Source: Candidatus Zhuqueibacterota bacterium (GTDB lineage Bacteria > Zhuqueibacterota > Zhuqueibacteria > Zhuqueibacterales > Zhuqueibacteraceae). Taken from it: 43,169 nt of DNA. A program made the position numbers and the translations under genes. Where the stretch lies: positions 1-43,169 of the forward strand of contig QEVD01000007.1 in NCBI GenBank assembly GCA_003576975.1. The letters run 5' to 3'. The notes beneath the pieces are model-generated. The model saw only the letters and a program-made list of their open reading frames with translations. It did no database searches and was not told where the DNA came from. Positions within the stretch are counted from its first letter, which is position 1. Every line of letters begins with the position of its first letter. This document shows positions 1 to 7,259 of this stretch, one piece after another.

Positions 1-129
1 AGCCAGCGCCATGTAACCATCGCGTTTGCGCAGGAAAGCTTGTTCACCCAAAGAGCCGGAGATCGTTTTCTGACGCGCGCGCAATATAGTTATTTGAATT
101 TAGTTGTGCAAGCACGTTTCTTAGATTAA
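1..129 (+). CDS. Possible C-terminal tail of an unidentified protein, cut by the window edge
   Basis: A frame open from base 1 to a TAA at 127-129 encodes about 42 residues ending in QARFLD. Third codon positions in the GC-rich first 90 bases lean to G/C, as in neighbouring genes, and the stop falls where the sequence turns AT-rich. This supports the end of a gene that begins outside the window. No family motif is recognisable. A minus-strand frame over bases 1-80 also reads as plausible protein, so the strand is uncertain. Confidence 0.25.
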   Translation, partial: SQRHVTIAFAQESLFTQRAGDRFLTRAQYSYLNLVVQARFLD

Positions 130-182
130 ATTCCCGCGCAACATCAAACCACCCAAATTGTGAAAATTTTTGGGAGCCCTTC

Positions 183-464
183 ATGCAATGCTATTCGTGT
201 GGAACGGATATTCAAATCAAAGAAAAAATCCGGCGACCGGATACCTGCCCCAAGTGTTCGGCTTATCTGCACTGCTGCCGCAATTGCCGCTTTTATGATG
301 TCAATGCGCATCATCAATGCCGCGAACCGCAGGCTGAGTTCGTGCCGGACAAGGAAATGGGCAATTTTTGTGACTACTTTGAGCCGGTAACGGGGCCGCG
401 GCCAGCCGTAAATGATCGAGCCGCCGAGGCGCGCAAAAAACTGGAGCAGCTTTTCAAGAAGTAA
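183..464 (+). CDS. Small cysteine-rich, probably zinc-binding protein
   Basis: The gene encodes 93 residues. Cys pairs sit at positions 3/6 (CxxC), 22/25 (CPKC) and 31-35 (CCRNC), with further Cys at 46 and 63, so one or two zinc ribbons are likely. The tail is charged and may be helical (EARKKLEQLFKK). GGGAG lies 6 bases before the ATG, which fixes the start. No catalytic motif is visible. Short proteins of this pattern occur as conserved hypotheticals in several bacterial phyla; I cannot assign a role. It stands alone on the plus strand, with the next gene convergent. Confidence 0.8.
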   Translation: MQCYSCGTDIQIKEKIRRPDTCPKCSAYLHCCRNCRFYDVNAHHQCREPQAEFVPDKEMGNFCDYFEPVTGPRPAVNDRAAEARKKLEQLFKK

Positions 465-866
465 TCTTGTGAATTTTGACGGTCACGATCGGTGATCCCG
501 GCTCCTTCGGCAACGGCTTGGCCGGGCATCTACGATGATCGAGCCATGGCCAGCCTGGTTATAACATTTTTGCCGGGATATCGGTTCATCAAGCGAAAAA
601 GCCGCTTCGCATTTTTTCTTGCAAAGCGGCTTCTCGCTCACGGCAAAAGTACCGTTCCTGGCACTTTATCGAGCCACCCGTTGGGGCGTTTTTTGTCGAG
701 ACAAGAACGGGGCGAACCAAGAGATTGAGTCCGCCCCGTACCCCCATCCCCCCTTAACTTCCAACAGGGTGGTTTTATCTATTCGCATCTCACTTAGAGA
801 TCGAGATGCTCTCTCACCCTGCATTAGCAAAGACTCTCAAAAAGTTAATTTTCTCACAGAGGTTTT
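465..866. other. Intergenic region with hairpins, no convincing gene
   Basis: This lies between two convergent genes. It holds the terminator-like hairpin at 596-630 and a second 8-bp inverted repeat (707-714 with 732-739, ACGGGGCG/CGCCCCGT, 17-base loop). Short open frames here lack ribosome-binding sites and protein-like composition. Confidence 0.6.
596..630 (-). terminator. Hairpin terminator for the anti-sigma gene
   Basis: GCCGCTTCGC (601-610) pairs with GCAAAGCGGC (621-630) with one mismatch across a 10-base loop. On the minus strand the hairpin is followed by TTTTT (complement of 596-600). It lies about 240 bases beyond the stop of the minus-strand gene ending at 867. Confidence 0.5.
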
Positions 867-2024
867 CTAAAAATTTTGTGAATCTGCAAATTCTGATTTG
901 CGTTCTTCCGCAACGTCACGCCATGCTGCGGTATCCTGCAATTCGGCATAACGTTTCCACGCCGCTTGCGCCTCCTCAAAGCGTTTTAGTTTTTGCAAAA
1001 CAGCGGCGCGATTGAAACGCGCTTCGACAAATTCCGGATTTATTTGCAAAGCTTTTTCGAAATATCGGAGCGCCGCTTCCTCCTCACTTTCGGCGGCAGC
1101 CACCGCGCCTAAATCATTCAGAATGATGGGATTGTTCGGCTCACCATCGAGCAACTCTGAAAGCAAATTTTGGGAAGCCGCAAAATCGCCGGCAAAGAAC
1201 AAGGCCAAAGCTCTGCCCCGCTTTGCCTCGCGATTGTCGTCATTCCACCATAAACTCTTTTCGAATTGTGTTGCCGCGGTTTGTTGGCCGGGGTCCGACT
1301 CTCCTTCCCCTCGCGTCTGAATAATCGCCGGCATAAAATTGCCTTTGAGGCGAAAACCATCCCGGCTGATATCTTGATGTTTCTCTAAATTTTGCAACCC
1401 GGCAGCGGCCAGACTGTTGCTTCGCCACAACATGAAGCTGCGGCCCCCAACGAACGATATTACCAAAAAAACGGTAAATGCGACGGCATACCGGGGAGCT
1501 ACATGAAGAACTTCGTCTAACACATCCCTGAGATAGGAAACAAGCGAAAGCCCTCGACTGCGCAAATCTGCAAACCCGGAAGACCCGGCTTGAGCAGCGG
1601 CATTAAGCTCCGGCCGTTGCGCAAGTTTTTTGACGTGTTGATCCGCGTCTACCAGCGTTTGAACCTCAAGTTTTTCATCTTCGGGAGTTACTGTTTCGGC
1701 TTCCAGCCTGATCTGGCGGGCCAGCGCAACTCGGCAATCATGACAGTTGGCCAAGTGCCGTTCGAGTTCGCGCTTTTGGAAGAAAGGCAATTCTCCGGCG
1801 AAATAAAGTCCGAGGGTTTCTGCTTCAGGGCAGGCGGTTGTTACTGCTCGAGGCTTTTCTGGTTTGTGCTTTGCAGCAATGCGACCGATATGGCCGGCCA
1901 GCTCGTCGAGTTGGCGGCAGGCTTCACAATTCGCAAGATGATCGCCTATCGCCTGCTCTTCTCGCGCTTCCAGCGAGCGACGCCGTCGATCAACCCACGC
2001 AGTTAAATTAAAATGTTGCTCCAC
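867..2024 (-). CDS. Membrane anti-sigma factor with two zinc-finger modules and a periplasmic TPR domain
   Basis: The 385-residue protein starts at a GTG with GGAG 7 bases upstream. Two copies of the HxxxCxxC anti-sigma zinc-finger motif (zf-HC2) are present: H29/C33/C36 and H90/C94/C97, each in an HLANC-x-x-C context. One membrane segment spans about 178-196. The C-terminal third, about 265-370, reads as TPR repeats (for example an LGAVAAAESEEEAALRYFEKAL-type helix pair). By family knowledge the zinc fingers would hold an ECF sigma factor at the inner membrane face, and the TPR part would sit outside it. The likely partner is the sigma factor encoded upstream on the same strand, although 404 bases separate them. 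The duplicated finger is unusual, since most family members have one. Confidence 0.8.
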   Translation of the reverse strand: MEQHFNLTAWVDRRRRSLEAREEQAIGDHLANCEACRQLDELAGHIGRIAAKHKPEKPRAVTTACPEAETLGLYFAGELPFFQKRELERHLANCHDCRVALARQIRLEAETVTPEDEKLEVQTLVDADQHVKKLAQRPELNAAAQAGSSGFADLRSRGLSLVSYLRDVLDEVLHVAPRYAVAFTVFLVISFVGGRSFMLWRSNSLAAAGLQNLEKHQDISRDGFRLKGNFMPAIIQTRGEGESDPGQQTAATQFEKSLWWNDDNREAKRGRALALFFAGDFAASQNLLSELLDGEPNNPIILNDLGAVAAAESEEEAALRYFEKALQINPEFVEARFNRAAVLQKLKRFEEAQAAWKRYAELQDTAAWRDVAEERKSEFADSQNF

Positions 2025-2428
2025 ACCCGATCTCCATTAAAATACTCCAACGTTGAGCGTTAGAAACTAGTAGGAATGTTGTTCAAAGCCTTCGCGCGGG
2101 CCAGACCATGTCAGTCCGTTAAATGCGGCGATACCGGCACAGCCCAAGCTTTCAACAACCGTTAATTTAGGAACGCCATTTAAATAACTTACTCATTTGG
2201 GGAACCGCTAATAAACGCGAATATTCGCTAATCTTAAAATTCGCGTTTATTGGCGTGCATTCGCGGTGTTGTCGAAGGAAGCTAAATTCGCCTTCGATGA
2301 GCGCAGCCTACCTTCAAATCAAAAATTCTCAAACAGTTTAGTTGCTACGAGACAATCTATCGTTCGCTTGGGAAGACACCAAATTTGCAGATCAAATCAC
2401 AAGTCACCCTTTTCAAGAATTTTCCCTG
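2025..2428. other. Spacer between sigma and anti-sigma genes holding repeats
   Basis: No gene is supported. The region holds the 13-bp inverted repeat and the 10-base period repeat described separately at 2210-2268. It also holds a 7-bp hairpin, TCGAAGG (2272-2278) with CCTTCGA (2291-2297), downstream of the sigma gene stop. Confidence 0.6.
2210..2268. repeat. 13-bp perfect inverted repeat with a 10-base period ATTCGCG repeat
   Basis: AATAAACGCGAAT (2210-2222) is the exact reverse complement of ATTCGCGTTTATT (2239-2251). The right arm starts three tandem 10-base units, ATTCGCGTTT, ATTGGCGTGC and ATTCGCGGTG (2239-2268). The pattern looks like a dispersed intergenic repeat rather than coding or operator DNA. 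Confidence 0.6.
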
Positions 2429-3223
2429 TCACATTTGATCGGCAAATTGCGCGAGTTTCTTGCGTACCCGGCTGATCACCACTTCAATGGCGTGCGGCAT
2501 CATATTAATGCCAGGCATGCGGGCAATTTGGGTTGGCGTAAGTCCTTCGAAGTATATAAGTTGGAAAAGCAGTTTGTCGCGATGCTGAAGCGGCCCGTGC
2601 AAGACAAGATCCAAATAGTAATTAATTTGATCCTGTAATTCCATCATGCGCGTCGCGTCATCTGTGGTTTCGTGCGCGGGGAGATTTTGGCGGATGCTTC
2701 GCACCGTTTGTTCACTCCCAGAGTCGTTTTCTTTATCCAGCGATCGTTCGATGCGCGGGCGTTTTTGGGCGTGCTTCGCGCGCAGAATGTTGAGTGTGAC
2801 GTGACGAGTAATGACACGCAGGTAGCAAAACCAGGATTCCTCGGTTGTACCCTTAAACACGCGAAACGCCCGTCCTTGTTTTTTGAAAAATCGCGCGTAA
2901 ACTTCCTGCGCGATGTCATCCACGTCTTCGATGGCGTTTGCGATTTGCTTCTGACCGTCTTGCAACAAAACCCGGGCAATGACGCGGCGAATGCGCTCCT
3001 CATAGCGGCGTATAAATTCCTGCCAGAGACGGTGATTGCACGGATCGTTCGCACAGCGGCGCACAAAATCGACATGCGTCCACTCCGAGATCAAAAGCAT
3101 AGCCCCAAAACAAGTGGCCATCCACCAATTATCCGGTTGCCAATAGACGATGGCGGAGATCGTCGCGATCCAAAAAAGTTTTGACCGTAGTACTGGAGGT
3201 GTGAAGAGAGGCTTTTTTTGCAT
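2429..3223 (-). CDS. ECF-type RNA polymerase sigma factor with hydrophobic N-terminal extension
   Basis: The protein has 264 residues. From about residue 51 it is a normal ECF sigma factor. Region 2 reads DFVRRCANDP..., then EFIRRYEERI, IEDVDDIAQEVYARFF and WFCYLRVITRHVTLNILR. Region 4 contains QLIYFEGLTPTQIARM and a helix ending in SRVRKKLAQF. Ahead of this lie about 48 residues with two hydrophobic stretches (about 15-28 and 33-48, Trp-rich). If translation starts at 3223 the sigma factor may be membrane-associated. An in-frame ATG at 3100 (MLLISEWTHVDF) would remove most of this extension; neither start has a strong ribosome site (AGAGA before 3223, GGGG before 3100). The likely antagonist is the zinc-finger protein at 867-2024. 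Confidence 0.82.
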   Translation of the reverse strand: MQKKPLFTPPVLRSKLFWIATISAIVYWQPDNWWMATCFGAMLLISEWTHVDFVRRCANDPCNHRLWQEFIRRYEERIRRVIARVLLQDGQKQIANAIEDVDDIAQEVYARFFKKQGRAFRVFKGTTEESWFCYLRVITRHVTLNILRAKHAQKRPRIERSLDKENDSGSEQTVRSIRQNLPAHETTDDATRMMELQDQINYYLDLVLHGPLQHRDKLLFQLIYFEGLTPTQIARMPGINMMPHAIEVVISRVRKKLAQFADQM

Positions 3224-3541
3224 TGTATCTCTTTACATTTAAAATACTTACGACCGTCACTCCGATAACGCGAGAAATTTTAGATTAACCGCCTTATTGT
3301 GCTTTTTCCCAACCAGTTCTGGAAATTTAATTCGATAGTCATAATAATTTTTTTACAGCCAAATTCAAGTGCAAAAAATTGTCAGGGAAATAAAAAACCC
3401 CGGGGACTTTCACGCAATGTAAAACACATGCCAGTGAAAGCACCCGGGGTTGATGAAAATAAATCGCGATTCGTTTTTCAATCCCCAACACAACCGGGGA
3501 TAATCTCAAGGTGTAACATGATTTTGTGACGTCACTCCTTC
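3224..3541. other. Upstream region of the sigma gene plus a strong hairpin
   Basis: The part next to 3223 is AT-rich and must hold the sigma gene promoter; no clear -35/-10 pair stands out. The rest is the terminator at 3392-3451. No gene is supported. Confidence 0.5.
3392..3451 (-). terminator. Strong hairpin terminator after the 3542-3868 gene
   Basis: AACCCCGGGGACTTTCAC (3396-3413) pairs with GTGAAAGCACCCGGGGTT (3434-3451) over 18 bp with two mismatches and a 20-base loop. On the minus strand it runs into a six-T tract (complement of 3392-3397). It lies about 90 bases past the stop of the small minus-strand gene. Confidence 0.7.
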
Positions 3542-3868
3542 TCAAACATACATATCATGCGGGAAGTAACGCTTATAAATGAGATTAGAAAACATTGCGG
3601 CGTCTTTGAGGTAAGGATTGATCTGATGCCGTTTGAAATGCTGGCGAATCAGGCGATGCGCCTGCGACCAATCCGGGGCGGAATCAAGCACGATCAACAG
3701 TTGATCAAATGAGGCCAAATCGCCGCCAAAGACCACTTTCACAAAACGTTGCCGCTGCTGCGGAGAAATCAGTTGTGAGAGGCTCGCCAATGCGCCGGCA
3801 TGCGCAGGGTTGAACGCGTTATTTCTCACGACGAGGTTTTCCACGTCAGCAAATCTTTGAGTCGTCAT
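3542..3868 (-). CDS. Small protein of unknown function
   Basis: The gene encodes 108 residues. AAGGAG lies 6 bases before the ATG and a strong terminator follows, so it is very likely a real single-gene unit. The protein is soluble, without signal peptide or membrane segment. It looks helical in the first two thirds (SLSQLISPQQRQRFVKVVFGG) with an Arg/His/Tyr-rich end (NLIYKRYFPHDMYV). I do not recognise the family. It lies between the sigma/anti-sigma pair and htrA, all on the minus strand, but with its own terminator. Confidence 0.75.
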   Translation of the reverse strand: MTTQRFADVENLVVRNNAFNPAHAGALASLSQLISPQQRQRFVKVVFGGDLASFDQLLIVLDSAPDWSQAHRLIRQHFKRHQINPYLKDAAMFSNLIYKRYFPHDMYV

Positions 3869-4240
3869 GTCATGCTCCTTTTAACAAACAATACGAAGGG
3901 TGGTCATCCCTGGAACAATTCTTTGACTACTCTTGCATGAATAATCAACAGACGGATTTTAATGCAGAGAACGGAAGGAGGTGATGATGTTTAACTCGAT
4001 TTTTTAGTTGGTTAGAGGCACGAACAAGCGGAAAAACACCCACAATGGCCGGTCAAGTCGGCCGCAAGAAAAATAATCGCCAGAGGCGGAGACGGTGGCA
4101 ATATGCTGGAATTGTCAGACCGGAGAGATTCATCAAAATTATCGGTTGATCGCTTAAAGGAAAAAACCTGATTCATCAAGACTTATGTGTGTTCATGAGG
4201 TGATGAATCAGGTTTTTTGCGCGTTTACGAAAATTTACAA
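3869..4240. other. Intergenic region with a perfect Shine-Dalgarno and mini-ORFs
   Basis: AAGGAGGTGAT (3975-3985, plus strand) is fully complementary to the usual 16S 3' end. It is followed by ATG at 3987 and a five-codon frame ending at TAG 4005-4007. Downstream is a 34-codon frame at 4045-4149 coding an Arg/Lys-rich peptide with no ribosome site, then the terminator at 4161-4218. Whether any of this is translated is unknown. Confidence 0.3.
4161..4218 (-). terminator. Perfect 18-bp bidirectional terminator after htrA
   Basis: AAAAAACCTGATTCATCA (4161-4178) is the exact reverse complement of TGATGAATCAGGTTTTTT (4201-4218), with a 22-base loop and A/T tracts on both sides. It begins 23 bases beyond the htrA stop. 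It would also stop plus-strand transcripts. Confidence 0.85.
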
Positions 4241-5755
4241 TTATAACTCAAATGCCAAAAACTGAGTACCATCATTCCGCGCAATTTGCAGAAGCACGGT
4301 GTCGCCTTTTTTTGCATTTTGCACCATACCACTAAATTCCGTCACATTTGCCACGCTTTTGCGATTGACTTTAACGATGAGATCGCCTTCGCGCAGGCCC
4401 GCGCGATAGGCTGAGCTGACAGCATCGATATTTGTTACCACGACGCCGCGCCGAGTTGCATCCAAATCATAGCGCTGCGCCAATCGGTTGTTCAGCGTTT
4501 CGACAGTAAAACCGAGCAATTCGTCCGGCGACGGCTCGAATCCACGCACACCGAAATTGGCAGGCTGCTCACCGAGCGTCACGGCAATTTCCCGCTTGCG
4601 GCCATCGCGCAACACCGTAAGATTCGCCTGCGAACCGGGCGCCATCGCCGCAATATCCGCGCTGAGCTGGCTGTTGTCCTTCACTTTGCGACCGTTCAAC
4701 GCCAGAATCACGTCTTCCGTCTGCAGGCCGGCTCTTTCCGCAGGACTATTCTCAACCACTTGACTGACAACTACGCCGCCCGGGCCTTCCAAATTCAAGC
4801 CTTTGGCAAGAGACTCATCCACCGTTTGAATCGATACGCCGAGCCAGCCGCGCACGACTTTTCCGTTTTTGATTAAGGACTCCATCACATGACGCGCCAT
4901 GTTAATCGGCACAGAAAAGCCGATGCCCTGAAAACCGCCGCTGCGTGTTGCAATCGCCGTGTTGATGCCGACCAGCTCGCCGTCAAGATTGATCAACGCG
5001 CCGCCGGAGTTGCCGGGGTTAATGGCAGCATCCGTTTGAATGAAGTCTTCGTATTGCGCCAGGCCAACGTTCGAGCGGCCTTTGGCGCTCACAATGCCCT
5101 GCGTTACCGTGCTCGCGAGATCGGCGCTGAGCGGGCTGCCAATCGCCAACACCCACTCACCAACACGCAATTGTTCACTGTCACCCAGGCGAATCGCCGG
5201 CAGGTTTTTGGCATTGACTTTAATGACGGCGATGTCGGTTTTAGGATCGGTGCCGATCACTTTTGCCGGCAAGGTGCGGCCGTCGGTCATGCGAATGGTG
5301 ATGCTATCCGCTTCGGCAATCACATGATTGTTGGTAAGAATGTAACCGTCGTTGCTCACAATCACGCCCGAGCCTAAGCCTTGTTGGCGAAACTGCTGCT
5401 CCGGAGAGTCCTGGCCCCGGCGGCGATTGCTGTCGCCAAAAAAATCTCCGAAGGGATCGAAGAAAAAAGGCGAGGCAAACGGGCTGCGATTGCGGAACCG
5501 CAGAACCTTTTCCGTGGATACTGTAACCACAGTGGGACTCACCGCCGCGGCAATATCCACAAAAGCATTGTTCAAATCACGCAAAGAGGTAATGGCTTTA
5601 TCACGCGCCGGCGGCACCGTGGCCGTTACTGCCGGCTCCGAGACATTGAATGCCCGGGCTTCCGGTCCTTTGTAAAAATTTGAAAAGGCCAAACCGCCAA
5701 TGACGACGCCTATGAGTAGAAAAATCATGCTTGAATATGTTTTGGGTTTACTCAT
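4241..5755 (-). CDS. htrA: HtrA/DegP-family periplasmic serine protease
   Basis: The protein has 504 residues. An uncleaved or cleaved N-terminal membrane segment spans 9-25. The trypsin-like domain runs from about 65 to 295 with the full catalytic triad: H144 (TNNHV), D174 (TDIAVIKV) and S250 (NPGNSGGAL). PDZ1 spans about 302-395 and PDZ2 about 412-500. Length and order match DegP/DegQ-type enzymes, which degrade or refold damaged envelope proteins. AAGGAGA lies 7 bases before the ATG. The linker (85-125) has a Phe/Arg/Gln-rich LA-loop-like stretch. It is a monocistronic unit with a perfect terminator downstream, and an 11-bp inverted repeat lies in its upstream region. Confidence 0.95.
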   Translation of the reverse strand: MSKPKTYSSMIFLLIGVVIGGLAFSNFYKGPEARAFNVSEPAVTATVPPARDKAITSLRDLNNAFVDIAAAVSPTVVTVSTEKVLRFRNRSPFASPFFFDPFGDFFGDSNRRRGQDSPEQQFRQQGLGSGVIVSNDGYILTNNHVIAEADSITIRMTDGRTLPAKVIGTDPKTDIAVIKVNAKNLPAIRLGDSEQLRVGEWVLAIGSPLSADLASTVTQGIVSAKGRSNVGLAQYEDFIQTDAAINPGNSGGALINLDGELVGINTAIATRSGGFQGIGFSVPINMARHVMESLIKNGKVVRGWLGVSIQTVDESLAKGLNLEGPGGVVVSQVVENSPAERAGLQTEDVILALNGRKVKDNSQLSADIAAMAPGSQANLTVLRDGRKREIAVTLGEQPANFGVRGFEPSPDELLGFTVETLNNRLAQRYDLDATRRGVVVTNIDAVSSAYRAGLREGDLIVKVNRKSVANVTEFSGMVQNAKKGDTVLLQIARNDGTQFLAFEL

Positions 5756-6240
5756 TTTGAAATCTCCTTTATGCGATTAGCTTTTCGAACGTTGAATAAA
5801 ATTCTAACTTTTATCCAGCGAATAGAAACAACCCAGCGGTTGAAAAGCCCTTTATCAGTTGGGTTGTTTCAATCCGTTGGAAAATCTTTTTGCTGTCCGA
5901 AAGTCCACGTTTTCAGCTTGTCTGAAAAACTTGTTTAGTCCATTAAAAGTAAAATCGTTGCTTTGAAAGCAAAAACATCTCACCGCCCGGACGCAACCGC
6001 ACCGCCATTTTCAATGAAAGAATCACCTACCGCCTGAGCTTGCGCCTCGTACAACATATTTTCGTTGTGGAATATTAGACTGTTGTATGCCGCGAAATGC
6101 CTTAATTCGGATGAAAAAATTTCCCACAGGGCAGACTTGCGCGACAAGTATTTTTTGCGTATTTGTCTTAGCGAAGAGTCTTGTTCAGTGATGCTTGCCG
6201 GTATCACAGAATTTTATGAACCCTGTCGAGCCAAAACACT
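5756..6240. other. Divergent upstream region of htrA and the DUF523 gene
   Basis: It holds the 11-bp inverted repeat at 5825-5870 and a 15-base palindrome TTGCTTT-G-AAAGCAA at 5958-5972. Both could be operators. No clear promoter box was identified, and a 75-codon minus-strand frame at 5980-6207 has a GTG start with no ribosome site and looks non-coding. Confidence 0.5.
5825..5870. promoter_or_regulatory. Inverted repeat upstream of htrA, possible operator or leader hairpin
   Basis: GAAACAACCCA (5825-5835) is the exact reverse complement of TGGGTTGTTTC (5860-5870), 24 bases apart, and lies 70-115 bases upstream of the htrA start. Stress-responsive control of htrA would be expected from the family, but the binding factor is unknown. 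Confidence 0.4.
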
Positions 6241-7200
6241 ATGCCTGATGATTCAGCCAAAATCCGCCTCGGTATCAGCTCGTGCCTGTTGGGTGAAAAT
6301 GTTCGCTTTGACGGCGGGCACAAAAAAGATCACTACATCGTCAAAACCCTGGCGCAGTTTTTTGAATGGGTGCCGGTCTGTCCGGAGATGGAGATCGGAT
6401 TAGGCGCGCCGCGCGAGTCGTTGCGCCTCATTGGACGCGCCGAGGCTGCGCGTTTGGTGGCCAGCAAAACCGAGCGCGACTACACCGAGATGATGTCGAG
6501 CTATGCGCGCGCGAAAGTCGCCCAGCTCGAACATCTTTCGTTGAATGGTTATATTCTCAAAAAGGACTCGCCCACTTGTGGCATGGAACGCGTGAAGGTT
6601 TACGATGAAAACAACATTCCCGCCAAAACCGGGGTAGGCATGTATGCGCGAGTTTTATTGGAAGAAATGACGCATCTGCCGATTGAAGAGGAGGGCCGGC
6701 TCAGCGATGCCCGCCTGCGTGAGAATTTCATCGTGCGCGTGTTTTGCCATTTTCGCTGGCAGCAATTAACACAGGCGCCGCTGCGCGTCAATGATCTCGT
6801 GCGCTTTCACACACAGCACAAATACTTGATTATGGCGCACAGCGTTAAAGCGCTCAATGCCATGGGCCGGTTGGTCGCGGAGGCAAAATCACACCCGCCG
6901 GACGAGCTAAAAGCAAGCTACGCCGGACTTTTCTTCGGCGCGTTGCGCCGCCCGGCTTCCCCCAAAAAACACACCAATGTGCTGCAGCATCTCGCCGGTT
7001 ATTTCAAAAAAAATCTCAATGAACGAGATAAAAGCGAGCTGCATGCGACCATCACGGATTATCACGCGGGCCTGCTGCCCTTGATCGTGCCGCTCACGCT
7101 CATCAAACATTACGTTTACAAACTCGACATCAAATATTTGCAAGATCAGATTTACCTCAACCCTCATCCCAAGGAATTGATGCTCTTGAATCATGTCTGA
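6241..7200 (+). CDS. DUF523-DUF1722 two-domain protein
   Basis: The protein has 319 residues. Residues about 9-150 are DUF523, with the typical start GISSCLLGENVRFDGGHK and the later Cys motif DSPTCGMERVKVY. Residues about 190-310 are DUF1722 (YbgA-like), with RWQQLTQAPLRVNDLVRFH and HKYLIMAHS. The fused form is common in bacteria; in some it replaces or sits beside photolyase or thiouracil-desulfurase genes, but none is nearby here. Conserved cysteines of DUF523 suggest a metal or Fe-S site (family knowledge). The ribosome site before the ATG is weak. Its end faces gcvP. Confidence 0.9.
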   Translation: MPDDSAKIRLGISSCLLGENVRFDGGHKKDHYIVKTLAQFFEWVPVCPEMEIGLGAPRESLRLIGRAEAARLVASKTERDYTEMMSSYARAKVAQLEHLSLNGYILKKDSPTCGMERVKVYDENNIPAKTGVGMYARVLLEEMTHLPIEEEGRLSDARLRENFIVRVFCHFRWQQLTQAPLRVNDLVRFHTQHKYLIMAHSVKALNAMGRLVAEAKSHPPDELKASYAGLFFGALRRPASPKKHTNVLQHLAGYFKKNLNERDKSELHATITDYHAGLLPLIVPLTLIKHYVYKLDIKYLQDQIYLNPHPKELMLLNHV

Positions 7201-7219
7201 GCGCCAACTCTCATTCGTT

Positions 7220-7239
7220 TGTTGCGTCTGGACGCAACA
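7220..7239. terminator. Hairpin between convergent genes
   Basis: TGTTGCGT (7220-7227) and ACGCAACA (7232-7239) form a perfect 8-bp stem with a 4-base loop. It lies between the DUF523 gene and gcvP, which end toward each other. There is no long T tract, so termination strength is uncertain. Confidence 0.45.
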
Positions 7240-7259
7240 CATTCGCGACCATCTTTCCT

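Noticed and set aside
1-80. Minus-strand frame over the left edge
   Set aside because: It reads as plausible protein but lacks a start with ribosome site and runs into a stop at the AT-rich end; the plus-strand frame is slightly better supported.
659-674. TGGCAC-like sigma-54 site in the 465-866 gap
   Set aside because: The -12 GC is one base out of register and no plus-strand gene follows.
3999-4007. Programmed -1 frameshift at the T-run in the mini-ORF
   Set aside because: Codon phase of the T-run does not fit the X-XXY-YYZ pattern and there is no supporting structure.
5980-6207. 75-codon minus-strand frame between htrA and the DUF523 gene
   Set aside because: GTG start without ribosome site, no family resemblance, unlike codon use; likely chance.
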